From Terrilactibacillus tamarindi (lineage in GTDB: Bacteria; Bacillota; Bacilli; Bacillales; Sporolactobacillaceae), in NCBI RefSeq assembly GCF_009718825.1, contig NZ_WNHB01000003.1, positions 62,001 through 126,000 on the forward strand: DNA of 64,000 nucleotides. The letters are read 5' to 3'. Under the pieces are notes generated by a model. That model worked only from the letters and a program-made list of their open reading frames with translations. It was not told the DNA's origin and ran no database searches. Below are positions 1 through 8,487 of this stretch, one piece after another; positions within the stretch are counted from its first letter, which is position 1; the number at the start of each line of letters is the position of its first letter. A program made the translations under genes and the position numbers.

Positions 1-1323
1 AATAAACTTCAATATGACGCTGCGGTTTTTGGTAATCATGAGTTTAATTATGGACAGCAGCTACTGCAAAAAGCAGTCGATGAATCTCACTTTCCGTGGC
101 TTTCTGCTAATATATTGAACCAGGAAACGAAAGAGCCTTATTATGGAACACCTTATATTATTAAAAAATATGAAAATATTAATATTGGTATTTTAGGTTT
201 GACTACTCACTATATTCCTAACTGGGAAAAACCTGAGCATCTCAATAATATAGAATTCGAAGATGTCATTGTTTCGGCGAAAAAATGGGTTGCTTACTTA
301 AAAAATCAATTGCATGTAGATGTAGTGGTCGTCTCTTATCACGGAGGTTTTGAGGCAGATCTTGATTCGGGTCGACCAACCGAGACGTTGACAGGAGAAA
401 ATCAAGGTTACCGATTATGCACCGAAGTAAACGGCATTGATGTATTATTAACGGGACATCAACACAGACAAATTGAAAATAAGAAAGTTAATGGTGTAGT
501 GGTTGTTCAACCCGGATGTAATGGAACTCATTTAGCCAAAGTCACACTTGAACTTGAAAAAACATCCGATGGCGTTCGTATTTTATCAAAAGAATCCGAA
601 TTACTACCCGTTGTTGAAGTTAAAGAGGATCAGAAGTTACTTGAAAGTGTTAGTGAATATGAATCAGAAACCCAAAAGTGGCTAGACCAACCGATTGGGA
701 AAATTGAAGGGGACATGACAGTAAAGGATCCCATGGAAATAAGAATTCAAGATAACCCTTTAATTGAGTTCCTTAACCGCGTCCAAATGGAAGCTGCGGG
801 TGTCGATATATCTAATACCGCCCTCTTTGATAATAAATCTCCTGGATTCGGTCAGTTTGTCACCATGAGAGATGTCGTATCCAATTATATTTATCCGAAT
901 ACGTTAAAAGTCATCCGCATATCAGGTCAAGATATTAAAGATGGTTTGGAACGCTCGGCTAGTTATTTTAAAACATATAACGGGAAGGAAATAGAGGTAA
1001 GTCAAACCTTTACAACCCCGAAACCGCAACATTATAACTATGATATGTGGGAAGGAATAGATTATATTATCGATATTTCAAAACCTGTCGGTGAACGAAT
1101 CACAAAACTAGAGTATAAAGGAGCTCCAATAGATTTGTCGGGTCAATTTGATGTTGTCATGAACAATTACCGTTCTGGCGGAGCGGGGGATTATCCGATG
1201 TATAAAGGAAAACCGGTCATAAAGGATATTCCAATTGATGTATCCGAACTTATCGCCAATTATATTTTAGATAGAAAAGTGGTCAAAGCGACTGTTAATC
1301 ATAATTGGAAAGTTGTCTACTAA
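1..1323 (+). CDS. 5'-nucleotidase / 2',3'-cyclic phosphodiesterase family metallophosphatase (5' end missing)
   Basis: The frame is open from base 1, so the start and any signal peptide lie outside the window; 440 codons are visible. The metallophosphoesterase motif GNHEFNYG is at visible residues 11-18, followed by a VSYHGG motif near 110 and the metal-binding GHQHRQ motif near 151. The C-terminal half (about 230-430) is the substrate-binding domain typical of UshA/YunD-type nucleotidases, with [13 protein letters not shown] near the end. Such enzymes dephosphorylate nucleotides, usually outside the membrane or in the cell wall. It ends 41 bp before the ung start with no terminator visible between them, so the two may share a transcript. 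The family is clear; the exact substrate is not. Confidence 0.88.
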   Translation, partial: NKLQYDAAVFGNHEFNYGQQLLQKAVDESHFPWLSANILNQETKEPYYGTPYIIKKYENINIGILGLTTHYIPNWEKPEHLNNIEFEDVIVSAKKWVAYLKNQLHVDVVVVSYHGGFEADLDSGRPTETLTGENQGYRLCTEVNGIDVLLTGHQHRQIENKKVNGVVVVQPGCNGTHLAKVTLELEKTSDGVRILSKESELLPVVEVKEDQKLLESVSEYESETQKWLDQPIGKIEGDMTVKDPMEIRIQDNPLIEFLNRVQMEAAGVDISNTALFDNKSPGFGQFVTMRDVVSNYIYPNTLKVIRISGQDIKDGLERSASYFKTYNGKEIEVSQTFTTPKPQHYNYDMWEGIDYIIDISKPVGERITKLEYKGAPIDLSGQFDVVMNNYRSGGAGDYPMYKGKPVIKDIPIDVSELIANYILDRKVVKATVNHNWKVVY

Positions 1324-1364
1324 AAAATAACTTATTAATGCTAGGAATCAAAGGATGTTTAGGC

Positions 1365-2051
1365 ATGCAAACAATTTTAAAAAATGACTGGGCAGAAGAG
1401 CTGAATAGTGAGTTCGAAAAGCCTTATTATAAAGATTTAAGAACCAAACTAAAAGAGGAATATGAAACAAAAATTATTTACCCAGATATGTATGATTTGT
1501 TTAATGCGCTCAATGAGACACCTTATGATAAAGTCAAAGTTGTTATTTTGGGCCAAGATCCTTATCATGGTCCAAATCAAGCTCATGGTCTAAGTTTTTC
1601 AGTTAAACCAGGTGTGCGGAAGCCGCCGTCATTGCAAAATGTTTTTAAAGAACTGCATGATGACTTGGGGTACCCTATCCCAGAACATGGTTGCCTTATC
1701 GAATGGGCTAAAAGAGGCGTATTGCTTTTAAATACGGTTTTATCTGTAAGAAAAGGCGAGCCCAATTCACACAAAAATTTAGGGTGGGAACAATTTACCG
1801 ATCATGTGATTCAAAGTCTAAATAAAAGAGAAAAACCCATTGTATTTATTTTATGGGGCCGCCATGCGCAAAATAAACGAGGATTAATAACAAACAAAGC
1901 TCATCATATCATTGCCTCACCACATCCAAGTCCTTTTTCAGCACATCGCGGTTTCTTTGGTAGCCACCCATTTTCGAAAACCAATCAATTTCTAGAATCA
2001 GTTGGAGAAGAACCAATAAATTGGAGACTGTCCGATGAGGTAGAACTGTAA
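1365..2051 (+). CDS. ung: uracil-DNA glycosylase, family 1
   Basis: A 228-residue protein close to the usual length of bacterial Ung. It shows the catalytic water-activating motif [18 protein letters not shown] near residue 63 and the DNA-intercalation motif [18 protein letters not shown] near residue 187, both intact. It removes uracil from DNA to start base-excision repair in the cytoplasm. The ATG at 1365 is chosen because AAAGGATG lies just upstream; the frame is open further 5' and would overlap the previous gene, but that extension has no Ung similarity. A good terminator follows at 2053. Confidence 0.97.
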   Translation: MQTILKNDWAEELNSEFEKPYYKDLRTKLKEEYETKIIYPDMYDLFNALNETPYDKVKVVILGQDPYHGPNQAHGLSFSVKPGVRKPPSLQNVFKELHDDLGYPIPEHGCLIEWAKRGVLLLNTVLSVRKGEPNSHKNLGWEQFTDHVIQSLNKREKPIVFILWGRHAQNKRGLITNKAHHIIASPHPSPFSAHRGFFGSHPFSKTNQFLESVGEEPINWRLSDEVEL

Positions 2052-2052
2052 G

Positions 2053-2082
2053 GACTTACCTAAGGGGGTAAGTCTTCTTTTG
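2053..2082 (+). terminator. Rho-independent terminator of ung
   Basis: Perfect 8-bp stem GACTTACC/GGTAAGTC with a 6-nt loop followed by TTCTTTT, two bases after the ung stop codon. Confidence 0.85.
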
Positions 2083-2117
2083 TAGGCTGAGGAGAAGCAA
2101 TCCAGTGTTGAAGCGAA

Positions 2118-2474
2118 GTGGCGCAATTAGGTCTCGAAGCGGCGCAATTCAGTGCTGAAGTGGCGCAATTCCGTTTCGGGGTGGCGCAATTCCATTTCGA
2201 AGTGGCGCAATTCCATTTCGAAGCGGCGCAATTCCGTTTCGAAGCGGCGCAATTCGGTTTCGAAGTGGCTCAATTCGGTGTTGGAGTGGCGCAATTCCAT
2301 TTCGAAGTGGCGCAATTCCATTTCGAAGTGGCTCAATTCGGTTTCGGAGTGGCTCAATTCCATTTCGGAGTGGCGCAATTCCATGTCGAAGTGGCGCAAT
2401 CCCATGTCGAAGTGACGCAATTCAGTGTTGAAGTGGCGCAATTCAGTCTAGAAGACGTGCAATTCAAGTTCAAC
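2118..2474 (+). repeat. 21-bp tandem array 1 (17 units, GCGCAATT core)
   Basis: Seventeen head-to-tail units of exactly 21 bp. Each unit begins GTGGCGCAATTC or a close variant, followed by a variable middle and ending TCGAA or similar. The first and last units are the most diverged. The array fills the spacer between the terminator of ung and the minus-strand terminator of the ABC exporter. Because 21 is a multiple of three, several frames stay open (heptads like VAQFHFE on the plus strand and MELRHFE on the minus), but no frame has a ribosome binding site. Related arrays are at 23340, 30247 and 48818. Confidence 0.97.
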
Positions 2475-2484
2475 ACAGTATGTT

Positions 2485-2520
2485 GAAAAAGATCCTTACC
2501 CAAAAACGGACAAGGATCTT
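2485..2520 (-). terminator. terminator of the ABC exporter operon
   Basis: AAGATCCTT (2489) pairs with AAGGATCTT (2512); read on the minus strand the hairpin is followed by TTTTT. It sits 12 bp beyond the stop of the permease gene. Confidence 0.8.
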
Positions 2521-2532
2521 ACATACAATGGA

Positions 2533-3678
2533 CTATTTTACAGCTGAGCGTAAAAATGCCTTATACCTTGTTAGAGCAACGATAATTCCTATGATACCAA
2601 AGGCAATTAAAGCAGCAAATGATTTCCATAATCCAGTTACAGGGATATCTCGTACGATGACATCAAGGAAACCTTGTTGAGCCCAATATTGGGGCGTAAA
2701 TTTGCCAATGACTTGAGCAAAACTTGGTAGCATATTGGATGGGAACCATAATCCTCCAAGCATCGCGCCACCTAAAGCGATGAATTGTGTCATGCCAATG
2801 CCCTGATTCTCATTTTTCACAATAAAGGAAAGGGCGACGCCGAGACTTGAGCCGCATACCGCAAGAGACACGATCAGCAAGAAGATACCGACAAAACTTC
2901 CAATGTGCATGCCGTATACATAGTGACCGAAACCAATAAGCACAATACATTGGATCATGATGGTTAAGAAATGGGGTATCCACATTCCGAGTAAATAACT
3001 GAGTGGATTCACACCTGTGCTTTGCAATCGGCTTATCATACCGGACTCTTTTTCTGTAAAAAATCGCTTGATGACACTAATAAAGATGTAGAAAGCAAAC
3101 ATCACGGTGTATCCTGGAACCATTTGGCTCATCATATCGACGTTATGGGAATTTTCTTTAACAGAATCAATATTAACCGGTGACTTCATAATGCTTTTAA
3201 TTTGATCGTCTGTTTTCCCATCTTTGGCTAAAGTACTCACAATTTGATTCTCACGGTATTGATTGGAAAGATTTTTTAAAATGGCTTCGATTGATGCCGT
3301 TTCGTTGCTGACGGCAGCGTCTTGATAGAAACTGATTTTAGCCTTATTTTGTCCTGATGTAAGCTGCTGATTAAATCCTTCTGGAATCACAATGAGTGAG
3401 TTCAACTTGCCTTCTTTAATTTGCGAAATCTGTTGATTCACATCTTTATTATTTAGCTCAACATCAAAACCTTTAATTTTTTCCATTTGGGAAATAAATG
3501 TTTTTGAAGCAGCTGAATGATCGTTATCTGTCACATTTACTGTAACGGTAGAATCTCCCGCTTGGTTAAAAATAGTTCCAAAAATGATGATAAAAGCAAG
3601 TGGCATAACAATGAGATAAATCAAGTTTGCTTTTTCTTTAAACATTAATTTCATTTCTTTTAATAATATGTTTTTCAT
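2533..3678 (-). CDS. ABC-2 type transporter permease
   Basis: A 381-residue membrane protein with the ABC-2 architecture: one membrane segment near residues 18-37, a large polar extracytoplasmic domain (about 40-190), then five or so hydrophobic segments from about 190 to 370. It resembles the permeases of the YfiM/YfiN and drug or lipid exporter type. It lies 20 bp downstream of the ATPase gene on the same strand, which makes an ATPase-permease exporter pair; the permease would act as a homodimer. The ATG at 3678 has GAAAGGGGG upstream. Substrate unknown. Confidence 0.9.
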   Translation of the reverse strand: MKNILLKEMKLMFKEKANLIYLIVMPLAFIIIFGTIFNQAGDSTVTVNVTDNDHSAASKTFISQMEKIKGFDVELNNKDVNQQISQIKEGKLNSLIVIPEGFNQQLTSGQNKAKISFYQDAAVSNETASIEAILKNLSNQYRENQIVSTLAKDGKTDDQIKSIMKSPVNIDSVKENSHNVDMMSQMVPGYTVMFAFYIFISVIKRFFTEKESGMISRLQSTGVNPLSYLLGMWIPHFLTIMIQCIVLIGFGHYVYGMHIGSFVGIFLLIVSLAVCGSSLGVALSFIVKNENQGIGMTQFIALGGAMLGGLWFPSNMLPSFAQVIGKFTPQYWAQQGFLDVIVRDIPVTGLWKSFAALIAFGIIGIIVALTRYKAFLRSAVK

Positions 3679-3698
3679 TTATCGTATCCCCCTTTCTA

Positions 3699-4619
3699 TT
3701 AATCTCGTAGTGTTTTTCCTGTTAATGATAAAAATACAGCTTCAAGTGATGGCTTTTCGATTTCCAAACGGTGCAAGAGTATCTTTTTTTCTTTTGATAT
3801 GTGAATAATTTGTTCCATTAAATCAATCGGAGCAGCTGTTTCGATAATAAGTCCTTGATGGTGAGAATGAACAGCTTCTATGCCAGTAAGTTTTTCTGTT
3901 GGGAAGCTTGTTTCACTTTCCATATAGATTGCTTTACGTCCATACTCCGTAAACAAGTAGTCTAGTGTCCCTTGGGTGACAACTTCTCCTTTATCAATAA
4001 TGGCAATCTCATCACATAGAGCTTCAACTTCTTCCATGTAGTGAGTAGAGTAAATAACTGTTGTCCCTTGTTCCTTTAGCGAACGAATCATATCAAATAT
4101 GTGATTACGAGATTGGGGATCAATCCCAACAGTCGGTTCATCTAGTATGAGCAGCTTAGGGTTGTGGAGGAGGGCAGCAGCAATATTAATGCGTCGTTTC
4201 ATCCCGCCTGAATAGCTTTTAACGGTGTCTTTCGCACGGTCAGTTAATCCTGTTTGTTTCAAAACATCATCTATGCGTTTTTTAAGTACATCTCCATCAA
4301 GCCCGTAGCATTTACCGAAAAAAGAGAGATTGTCATAGGCACTTAATTTCTCATATAGAACAATATCTTGTGGTACATATCCGATGTGTTGAAGGATTGC
4401 TTTTCTATGTTTGAGAGCATCTTTTCCAAACATAGAAATATTGCCACCATCAGAGGCTAGCACACCCGTTAGAATCTTCATCGTGGTTGACTTCCCCGCA
4501 CCATTTGGTCCAAGAAGGCCAAAGCAGCTCCCTTCTTTAACAGAAAAGGACACACCGTCAAGCGCTTTTTTATTCTTGTAAACCTTTTGTAAGTCCTGAA
4601 TTTCTAGCAGAAATGACAT
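3699..4619 (-). CDS. ABC transporter ATP-binding protein
   Basis: A 306-residue nucleotide-binding subunit. Walker [10 protein letters not shown] is near residue 38, the signature YSGGMKRR near 136, Walker [14 protein letters not shown] near 155, and the switch histidine in [10 protein letters not shown] near 190. The C-terminal 80 residues are the extension common in ABC-2 exporters of the DrrA/YfiL type. The start has AGGAGGCG seven bases upstream. It is the first gene of a two-gene operon with the permease at 2533, and drives efflux of an unidentified compound from the cytoplasmic face of the membrane. Confidence 0.93.
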   Translation of the reverse strand: MSFLLEIQDLQKVYKNKKALDGVSFSVKEGSCFGLLGPNGAGKSTTMKILTGVLASDGGNISMFGKDALKHRKAILQHIGYVPQDIVLYEKLSAYDNLSFFGKCYGLDGDVLKKRIDDVLKQTGLTDRAKDTVKSYSGGMKRRINIAAALLHNPKLLILDEPTVGIDPQSRNHIFDMIRSLKEQGTTVIYSTHYMEEVEALCDEIAIIDKGEVVTQGTLDYLFTEYGRKAIYMESETSFPTEKLTGIEAVHSHHQGLIIETAAPIDLMEQIIHISKEKKILLHRLEIEKPSLEAVFLSLTGKTLRD

Positions 4620-5080
4620 GAATGACGCCTCCTATTTTTATAATTTAATATATTTTTCAAGAACTTTTGCCATTAAAATTAGGTTCGTTGTGATCGTTTC
4701 AAAACTTATGGGGTTTGATTGAAAAAAAGATTGAAAAAGTCCAAAATAGCCCTTAATTCTAAAAAATTAAAAAACGCCCAAAAAAGTCCCACAGTAACTA
4801 AAAGAATCCTAGAAAAGGTTTTAAAGAAGACTGTCCTAGAATTCCGACGACAAGCCCTAGGCTCAGCATGATAGGAACAAATAGAATAGGCTTAAATAAA
4901 CGTGATGAGGAAATTGATTCACTATATAAAAGATAGTATGAAATCCACCAAGAAATAAGTTAAATCCGAATTAAAAAAATATTTATTTCATTTCTTTAAA
5001 TATTGAAACAATCCTTGGAAATTACGATAGTTCTTTCTTTTTATCAAAGGATTGAATTATATATATCCTTTTGTAAAGGA
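4620..5080. other. spacer with a possible decayed membrane-protein fragment
   Basis: No intact gene seen. On the minus strand a frame of about 53 codons ending at 4798 reads as a hydrophobic segment (KPILFVPIMLSLGLVVGIL) but has no start codon or ribosome binding site, so it could be the tail of a lost membrane-protein gene. The promoter of the ABC operon should lie at 4620-4700 but I could not define its boxes. An imperfect inverted repeat (CAATCCTT/AAGGATTG) spans about 5011-5056. Confidence 0.4.
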
Positions 5081-5120
5081 AAGAACGGTCCTTTCTAAAT
5101 AATCAGGACCGTTCTTTTTA
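5081..5120. terminator. strong hairpin, probably a terminator
   Basis: AAGAACGGTCCT (5081) pairs perfectly with AGGACCGTTCTT (5105) around a 12-nt loop, followed on the plus strand by TTTTT-rich sequence. For the minus-strand small gene at 5151 it is placed correctly, but the T-run on that side is weak. Confidence 0.65.
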
Positions 5121-5150
5121 TCCTCTTATCGATTCTTTGGATTAAGAAAT

Positions 5151-5273
5151 TCATTTCTTTGCAATCTTACGCAATAAGTACAATGCATAAATAATTGCAG
5201 GTATAGATCCGATAAATAGAATTAACTTAATTACTCCAAAGATAAAATAAAAAGGAGATATAGTTATATCCAT
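5151..5273 (-). CDS. 40-residue single-span membrane protein
   Basis: An ATG-initiated frame of 40 codons with a GAAGGGG ribosome binding site 10 bases upstream. The product has a short polar N-terminus, one long hydrophobic stretch (about residues 8-33, with FIFGVIKLILFIGSIPAII) and a basic tail (LLRKIAKK), as expected for a small inner-membrane protein with its C-terminus inside. It lies 147 bp downstream of the amino-acid permease on the same strand and just before a strong hairpin. Small subunits are known for some amino-acid importers (MetS with MetP), so an accessory role for the neighbouring permease is a guess. I do not recognise the family. Confidence 0.6.
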   Translation of the reverse strand: MDITISPFYFIFGVIKLILFIGSIPAIIYALYLLRKIAKK

Positions 5274-5420
5274 ATTTTTAATACCCCTTCAATTAAATTG
5301 GTTCCATCTTCACATGAATATCTTTGGTTAACGTAGCCTAATAGTACTTCTTATACTGATATATCCAGCATTGAGAGAACCAGTTATTTTATAAGTTGGT
5401 CTCCGACTCTTAACTCTGTC

Positions 5421-6770
5421 TCACGCCCTTGAACTTTTTATAAAAAACGAAAGGAGTACAAGAATAACCATAACGATCAAACAAGTGATTGATCCGACAA
5501 AATTGGCTTTATTCATAACAAATGAGATAAAAATGCCTAATAGGGCAAGAAACCCAATCACGGTTGTTACAGGGAAGAACCACATTCTAAAATAAGGGCG
5601 AACCGGATAAGAGGGACGCAATTTCATCTGTGCTAAGCAAATGGCCATCCACACAATCATGATAGTGAAACCAGGGATACTCATTAATTCATTAATAATA
5701 GGGCCATTGTATAGATAAGCAAGGTAAACACCAACAATTAAGAAGACTGAATTAAGTATAATAGCCCCAATCGGTACACCGTGTTTTGAAATTTTCAAAA
5801 GGAAAGCAGGAGCTTCACCTCTTTGTGCCATGGAAAAAAGTGTTCGTGATGTCGCATAGACACCCGAGTTGGCTGCAGAAAGAACCGCTGTAATCATGAC
5901 GAAATTCATAATATGGGACACACCTGGAATACCAATAAGATTGAAAACTTGAACAAACGGGCTGCTCTCTAAGCTAGATACCTTGTCCCATGGAATAAGT
6001 CCACAAATAATGATAATTGGAACAATGTAAAAGATTAGAATCCGTCCAATAACTCCCTTGATGACTTTTGGTAAGATTCGTTCGGCATCTTTGGCTTCCG
6101 TAATTGTCAAACCGATGAGCTCTGAACCACCATAAGAGAACATGACAACCAAAAAAGCATTCATAACGCCGCTGAATCCATGTGGGAAGAACCCGCCGTG
6201 ATCAAAATAATTAGATGAAGGATGAATATGGTGAGCAGGTACAATCCCAAAAAGAATCGCTAATCCAAAAATAATAAAAGCTATAATAGCAAAAATTTTA
6301 ATTCCAGCAAACCAGAATTCAAACTCACCATAATATTTAACATTAAAAACATTAACGAGAAGTATAGCTAGGGCGCAAATGAGCGAGAGCCCCCAAAGTG
6401 GTACAGCCGGGAACCAATATTGCAGAAACAGTCCTGCTGCGAGAATCTCAACAACGGTTACAATAATCCAGTTGATCCAATAGAGGTAACCCACGATAAT
6501 CGATGCCCTAAAACCAAAGGCTTTATGAATCAAGTGCTGAATATTAAGCTCAGGATAGACCACCGCCATTTCAGCTAATGCCACCATTACGATAAATAAT
6601 AGTAATCCACCAAGTAAGTAGGCGAGGATAACTCCGGGACCTGCAATGTTTAACGTATCTCCCGTTCCTTTAAAAATCCCCGTGCCAATCATTCCACCAA
6701 GGGCCATCAGTTGGATATGACGGGGCAAGAGACCTTTTTTTAAGTTCTCATCTTTTCTTTCTTTTTTCAC
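5421..6770 (-). CDS. APC-superfamily amino acid permease
   Basis: A 449-residue protein with about twelve hydrophobic segments and the APC signature GGMIGTGIFKGTG near residue 30, plus the family-typical AANSGVYATSRTLFSMAQ near 300. It belongs to the amino-acid transporter branch that includes the YbxG/AapA/LysP-like proton symporters and imports an amino acid across the membrane; substrate not predictable. The start is GTG at 6770, with GAGGAAGG nine to ten bases upstream. Transcription should pass a hairpin at 6862-6883 before reaching the gene, so expression may be attenuated. Confidence 0.9.
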   Translation of the reverse strand: MKKERKDENLKKGLLPRHIQLMALGGMIGTGIFKGTGDTLNIAGPGVILAYLLGGLLLFIVMVALAEMAVVYPELNIQHLIHKAFGFRASIIVGYLYWINWIIVTVVEILAAGLFLQYWFPAVPLWGLSLICALAILLVNVFNVKYYGEFEFWFAGIKIFAIIAFIIFGLAILFGIVPAHHIHPSSNYFDHGGFFPHGFSGVMNAFLVVMFSYGGSELIGLTITEAKDAERILPKVIKGVIGRILIFYIVPIIIICGLIPWDKVSSLESSPFVQVFNLIGIPGVSHIMNFVMITAVLSAANSGVYATSRTLFSMAQRGEAPAFLLKISKHGVPIGAIILNSVFLIVGVYLAYLYNGPIINELMSIPGFTIMIVWMAICLAQMKLRPSYPVRPYFRMWFFPVTTVIGFLALLGIFISFVMNKANFVGSITCLIVMVILVLLSFFIKSSRA

Positions 6771-6844
6771 CTTAATAAACCTTCCTCTCAGATAAAAAAA
6801 TCTTTTCCACTATGTGTCGGGAAAGAATTGAAACGACCTTCATT

Positions 6845-6975
6845 GAAAAATAAAAATAAAACCTTACTGAATTTTCAGTAAGGACGATAGATATGATGGT
6901 ATCACCCTAATTGCTAAAAACAGTTCTCAACAAGTGACTTGGTGAAAATTATACGTGTTTTTTAAATGAAGTCAA
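6845..6975 (-). promoter_or_regulatory. sigma-A promoter and attenuator-like leader of the amino acid permease
   Basis: Read on the minus strand, TTGACT (6975-6970), a 16-base spacer and TATAAT (6953-6948) form a good housekeeping promoter. About 60 bases into the predicted transcript a 10-bp stem CCTTACTGAA/TTCAGTAAGG (6883-6862) is followed by TTTTATTTTTATTTTT, a textbook intrinsic terminator, still about 90 bp before the permease start. Just before it lies AGGGTGATACC, which looks like a T-box core, but the leader is too short for a full T-box stem I. The hairpin could also simply terminate the upstream glycosyltransferase gene. Confidence 0.55.
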
Positions 6976-7039
6976 GTTTCCTCTTGAGTTAGGCCAAACC
7001 GACTTATCTAAGCTTGTTTAGCAGATTTTGGATGAAAGT

Positions 7040-8215
7040 TTAAATAGGTCTATTTTGTTTTAACCATGCTTTCACTTGTCGATGACTCTGGTTCACTTGT
7101 TGTAAGAATGCATATTCTTGAACGGATAGAGGATATATATGATCTAAATGATATGTTGAAGGATCTAATTTTATCGAAAGGGGTTGAATGTTAGAAGATT
7201 TCTGCATTACTTTTGATGGGAGAGTGAGAATAAATGAATCCTTTGTTATAGAATAACTCTCAACTAATTCGCCCTTAAAATATATCTTGAGGTGACTGTC
7301 ACCTGATTGAAGTAAAGTCCCTTTAATACCCAAGGCAGAGAGATTAGAATTTACAGAAAGGTCATAATGGTGGTTGTTTATATCTATCTCTTTACATAAA
7401 ATGTCGGATTCTGACAAAGAAGAGGGAAAAAAACCATATTTCTTCATCTGTTCTATCCACCAAATTTCTTCTTTATTACTATTAACTTTAATAAAATCGG
7501 CAATCATTGTATTAGAGATTTTTCCATAATTTTTTAAACCTGCTTCAATGCATTCAACTACACCAATCTTTTCCCAATACAAGGCGCTTTTCGAATGATC
7601 ATGGATTCTCGCATTGGCAAGATAATCATTTAGATAACCAATAGGATATTTTTTAGCCAGTCTGATCCATAGGTCATAATCCATGCAAAAAAAGAAATTT
7701 TCATCAACCCCGCCAACATCCTTAAAGGCTTTCCTTCTAATAAAAGTCGCAGGCTGACAGATGATGCATCGTTCAAATAAACGTTGAGGTGAATAACACT
7801 CTACAGGATAGTCATGGAGAATGTCATTATTTTGATTTGTGGCATACGCTTTTCCATAAACCATGGCCCACTCTTGATGTTGGACTAGCGATTGAACCCC
7901 TTTAGAAATAGCTCCCGGTAAGTACGTATCATCCGAATTTAACCAACCTATAATGTCTCCTTTCGCTATTTTTAACCCTTTATTAATCGCATGAGATTGT
8001 CCTTGATCTGGTTCAGAAATGAAATGAAAGCGTGGATCATCCCGATAACTTTTTAAAATGGTTAATGTTGAATCCGTTGATCCTCCATCAACAACAATAT
8101 GTTCAATATATGGATAGTCTTGATTTAAGACACTCTCTATCGTTTCTTGAATAAATTCGCCTTGGTTATAAGAGGGTGTAATGATCGTAACCAGAGGCAT
8201 AAACTTAGGATCCAT
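7040..8215 (-). CDS. family 2 glycosyltransferase with C-terminal accessory domain
   Basis: A 391-residue protein. Residues about 8-230 form a GT-A domain: ITPSYNQGEF at the start, VDGGSTDST for nucleotide binding, GWLNSDDTYLPG holding the metal-binding acidic residues, and a conserved CMDYDLWIRLAKK segment. Residues about 270-390 form a separate beta-rich region shared with the glycosyltransferases at 12493 and 14640, so the three are paralogues. It probably transfers a nucleotide-sugar residue to the surface glycan made by this locus. The ATG at 8215 follows GAGGGGG. It is divergent from manC. Confidence 0.88.
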   Translation of the reverse strand: MDPKFMPLVTIITPSYNQGEFIQETIESVLNQDYPYIEHIVVDGGSTDSTLTILKSYRDDPRFHFISEPDQGQSHAINKGLKIAKGDIIGWLNSDDTYLPGAISKGVQSLVQHQEWAMVYGKAYATNQNNDILHDYPVECYSPQRLFERCIICQPATFIRRKAFKDVGGVDENFFFCMDYDLWIRLAKKYPIGYLNDYLANARIHDHSKSALYWEKIGVVECIEAGLKNYGKISNTMIADFIKVNSNKEEIWWIEQMKKYGFFPSSLSESDILCKEIDINNHHYDLSVNSNLSALGIKGTLLQSGDSHLKIYFKGELVESYSITKDSFILTLPSKVMQKSSNIQPLSIKLDPSTYHLDHIYPLSVQEYAFLQQVNQSHRQVKAWLKQNRPI

Positions 8216-8261
8216 GAAATTTCCCCCTCAGAGCTGAAAAATAATGGATAATTCCTATTTC

Positions 8262-8288
8262 ATTTATATGTTATTTATAGAGAAAGGT
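8262..8288 (-). promoter_or_regulatory. possible sigma-K promoter of the glycosyltransferase at 7040
   Basis: On the minus strand AC is followed by 16 bases and CATATAAAT. The sigma-K pattern is AC-N16/17-CATANNNTA; the last two bases are swapped here, so this is a weaker candidate than those at 18938, 19211 and 21655. Confidence 0.35.
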
Positions 8289-8347
8289 TCTATGAGGACC
8301 AGCCTTCCACAGGATGTGGTGGCCATATCATTTGGTGCTTTTTGAAC
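8287..8347 (-). repeat. shortened copy of the GTTCAAAAAG-ended interspersed repeat
   Basis: On the minus strand it starts GTTCAAAAAGCACCAAATGA and continues into CCACATCCTGTGGAAGGC and GGTCCTCA. These segments also occur in the same order in the full copy at 32270-32474, so the middle and the far end have been lost here. It sits in the divergent spacer between two polysaccharide genes. Confidence 0.75.
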
Positions 8348-8370
8348 GACCTCTACCTCTATTAGATATA

Positions 8371-8400
8371 TAACTAAATTTAACTAAATTTAACTAAACT
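8371..8400. repeat. three tandem 10-bp repeats upstream of manC
   Basis: TAACTAAATT is repeated twice and followed by TAACTAAACT, exactly head to tail at a 10-bp period, about 90 bp upstream of the manC start in the divergent promoter region. It may be a protein-binding site or slippage; no function can be read from it. Confidence 0.7.
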
Positions 8401-8487
8401 AGTTAAGACTCTATGCGACATATCATCCGCATGCATATATATGAAGGTATAGCATCAGAAATGGAATAATTTGCGAGGTGTAAAATA

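Noticed and set aside
2118-2486. Open frames across array 1 encoding heptad proteins such as VAQFHFE
   Set aside because: The 21-bp period keeps three frames open on both strands at once; none has a ribosome binding site and the conservation is at the DNA core. The same holds for frames in arrays 3 and 4.
4798-4959. Minus-strand hydrophobic frame of about 53 codons
   Set aside because: No start codon and no ribosome binding site; at most a gene relic.
6845-6915. Classical T-box riboswitch before the amino acid permease
   Set aside because: Only AGGGTGATACC and the terminator fit. There is no stem I or specifier loop between the promoter and this motif, and the UGGN bulge is altered.
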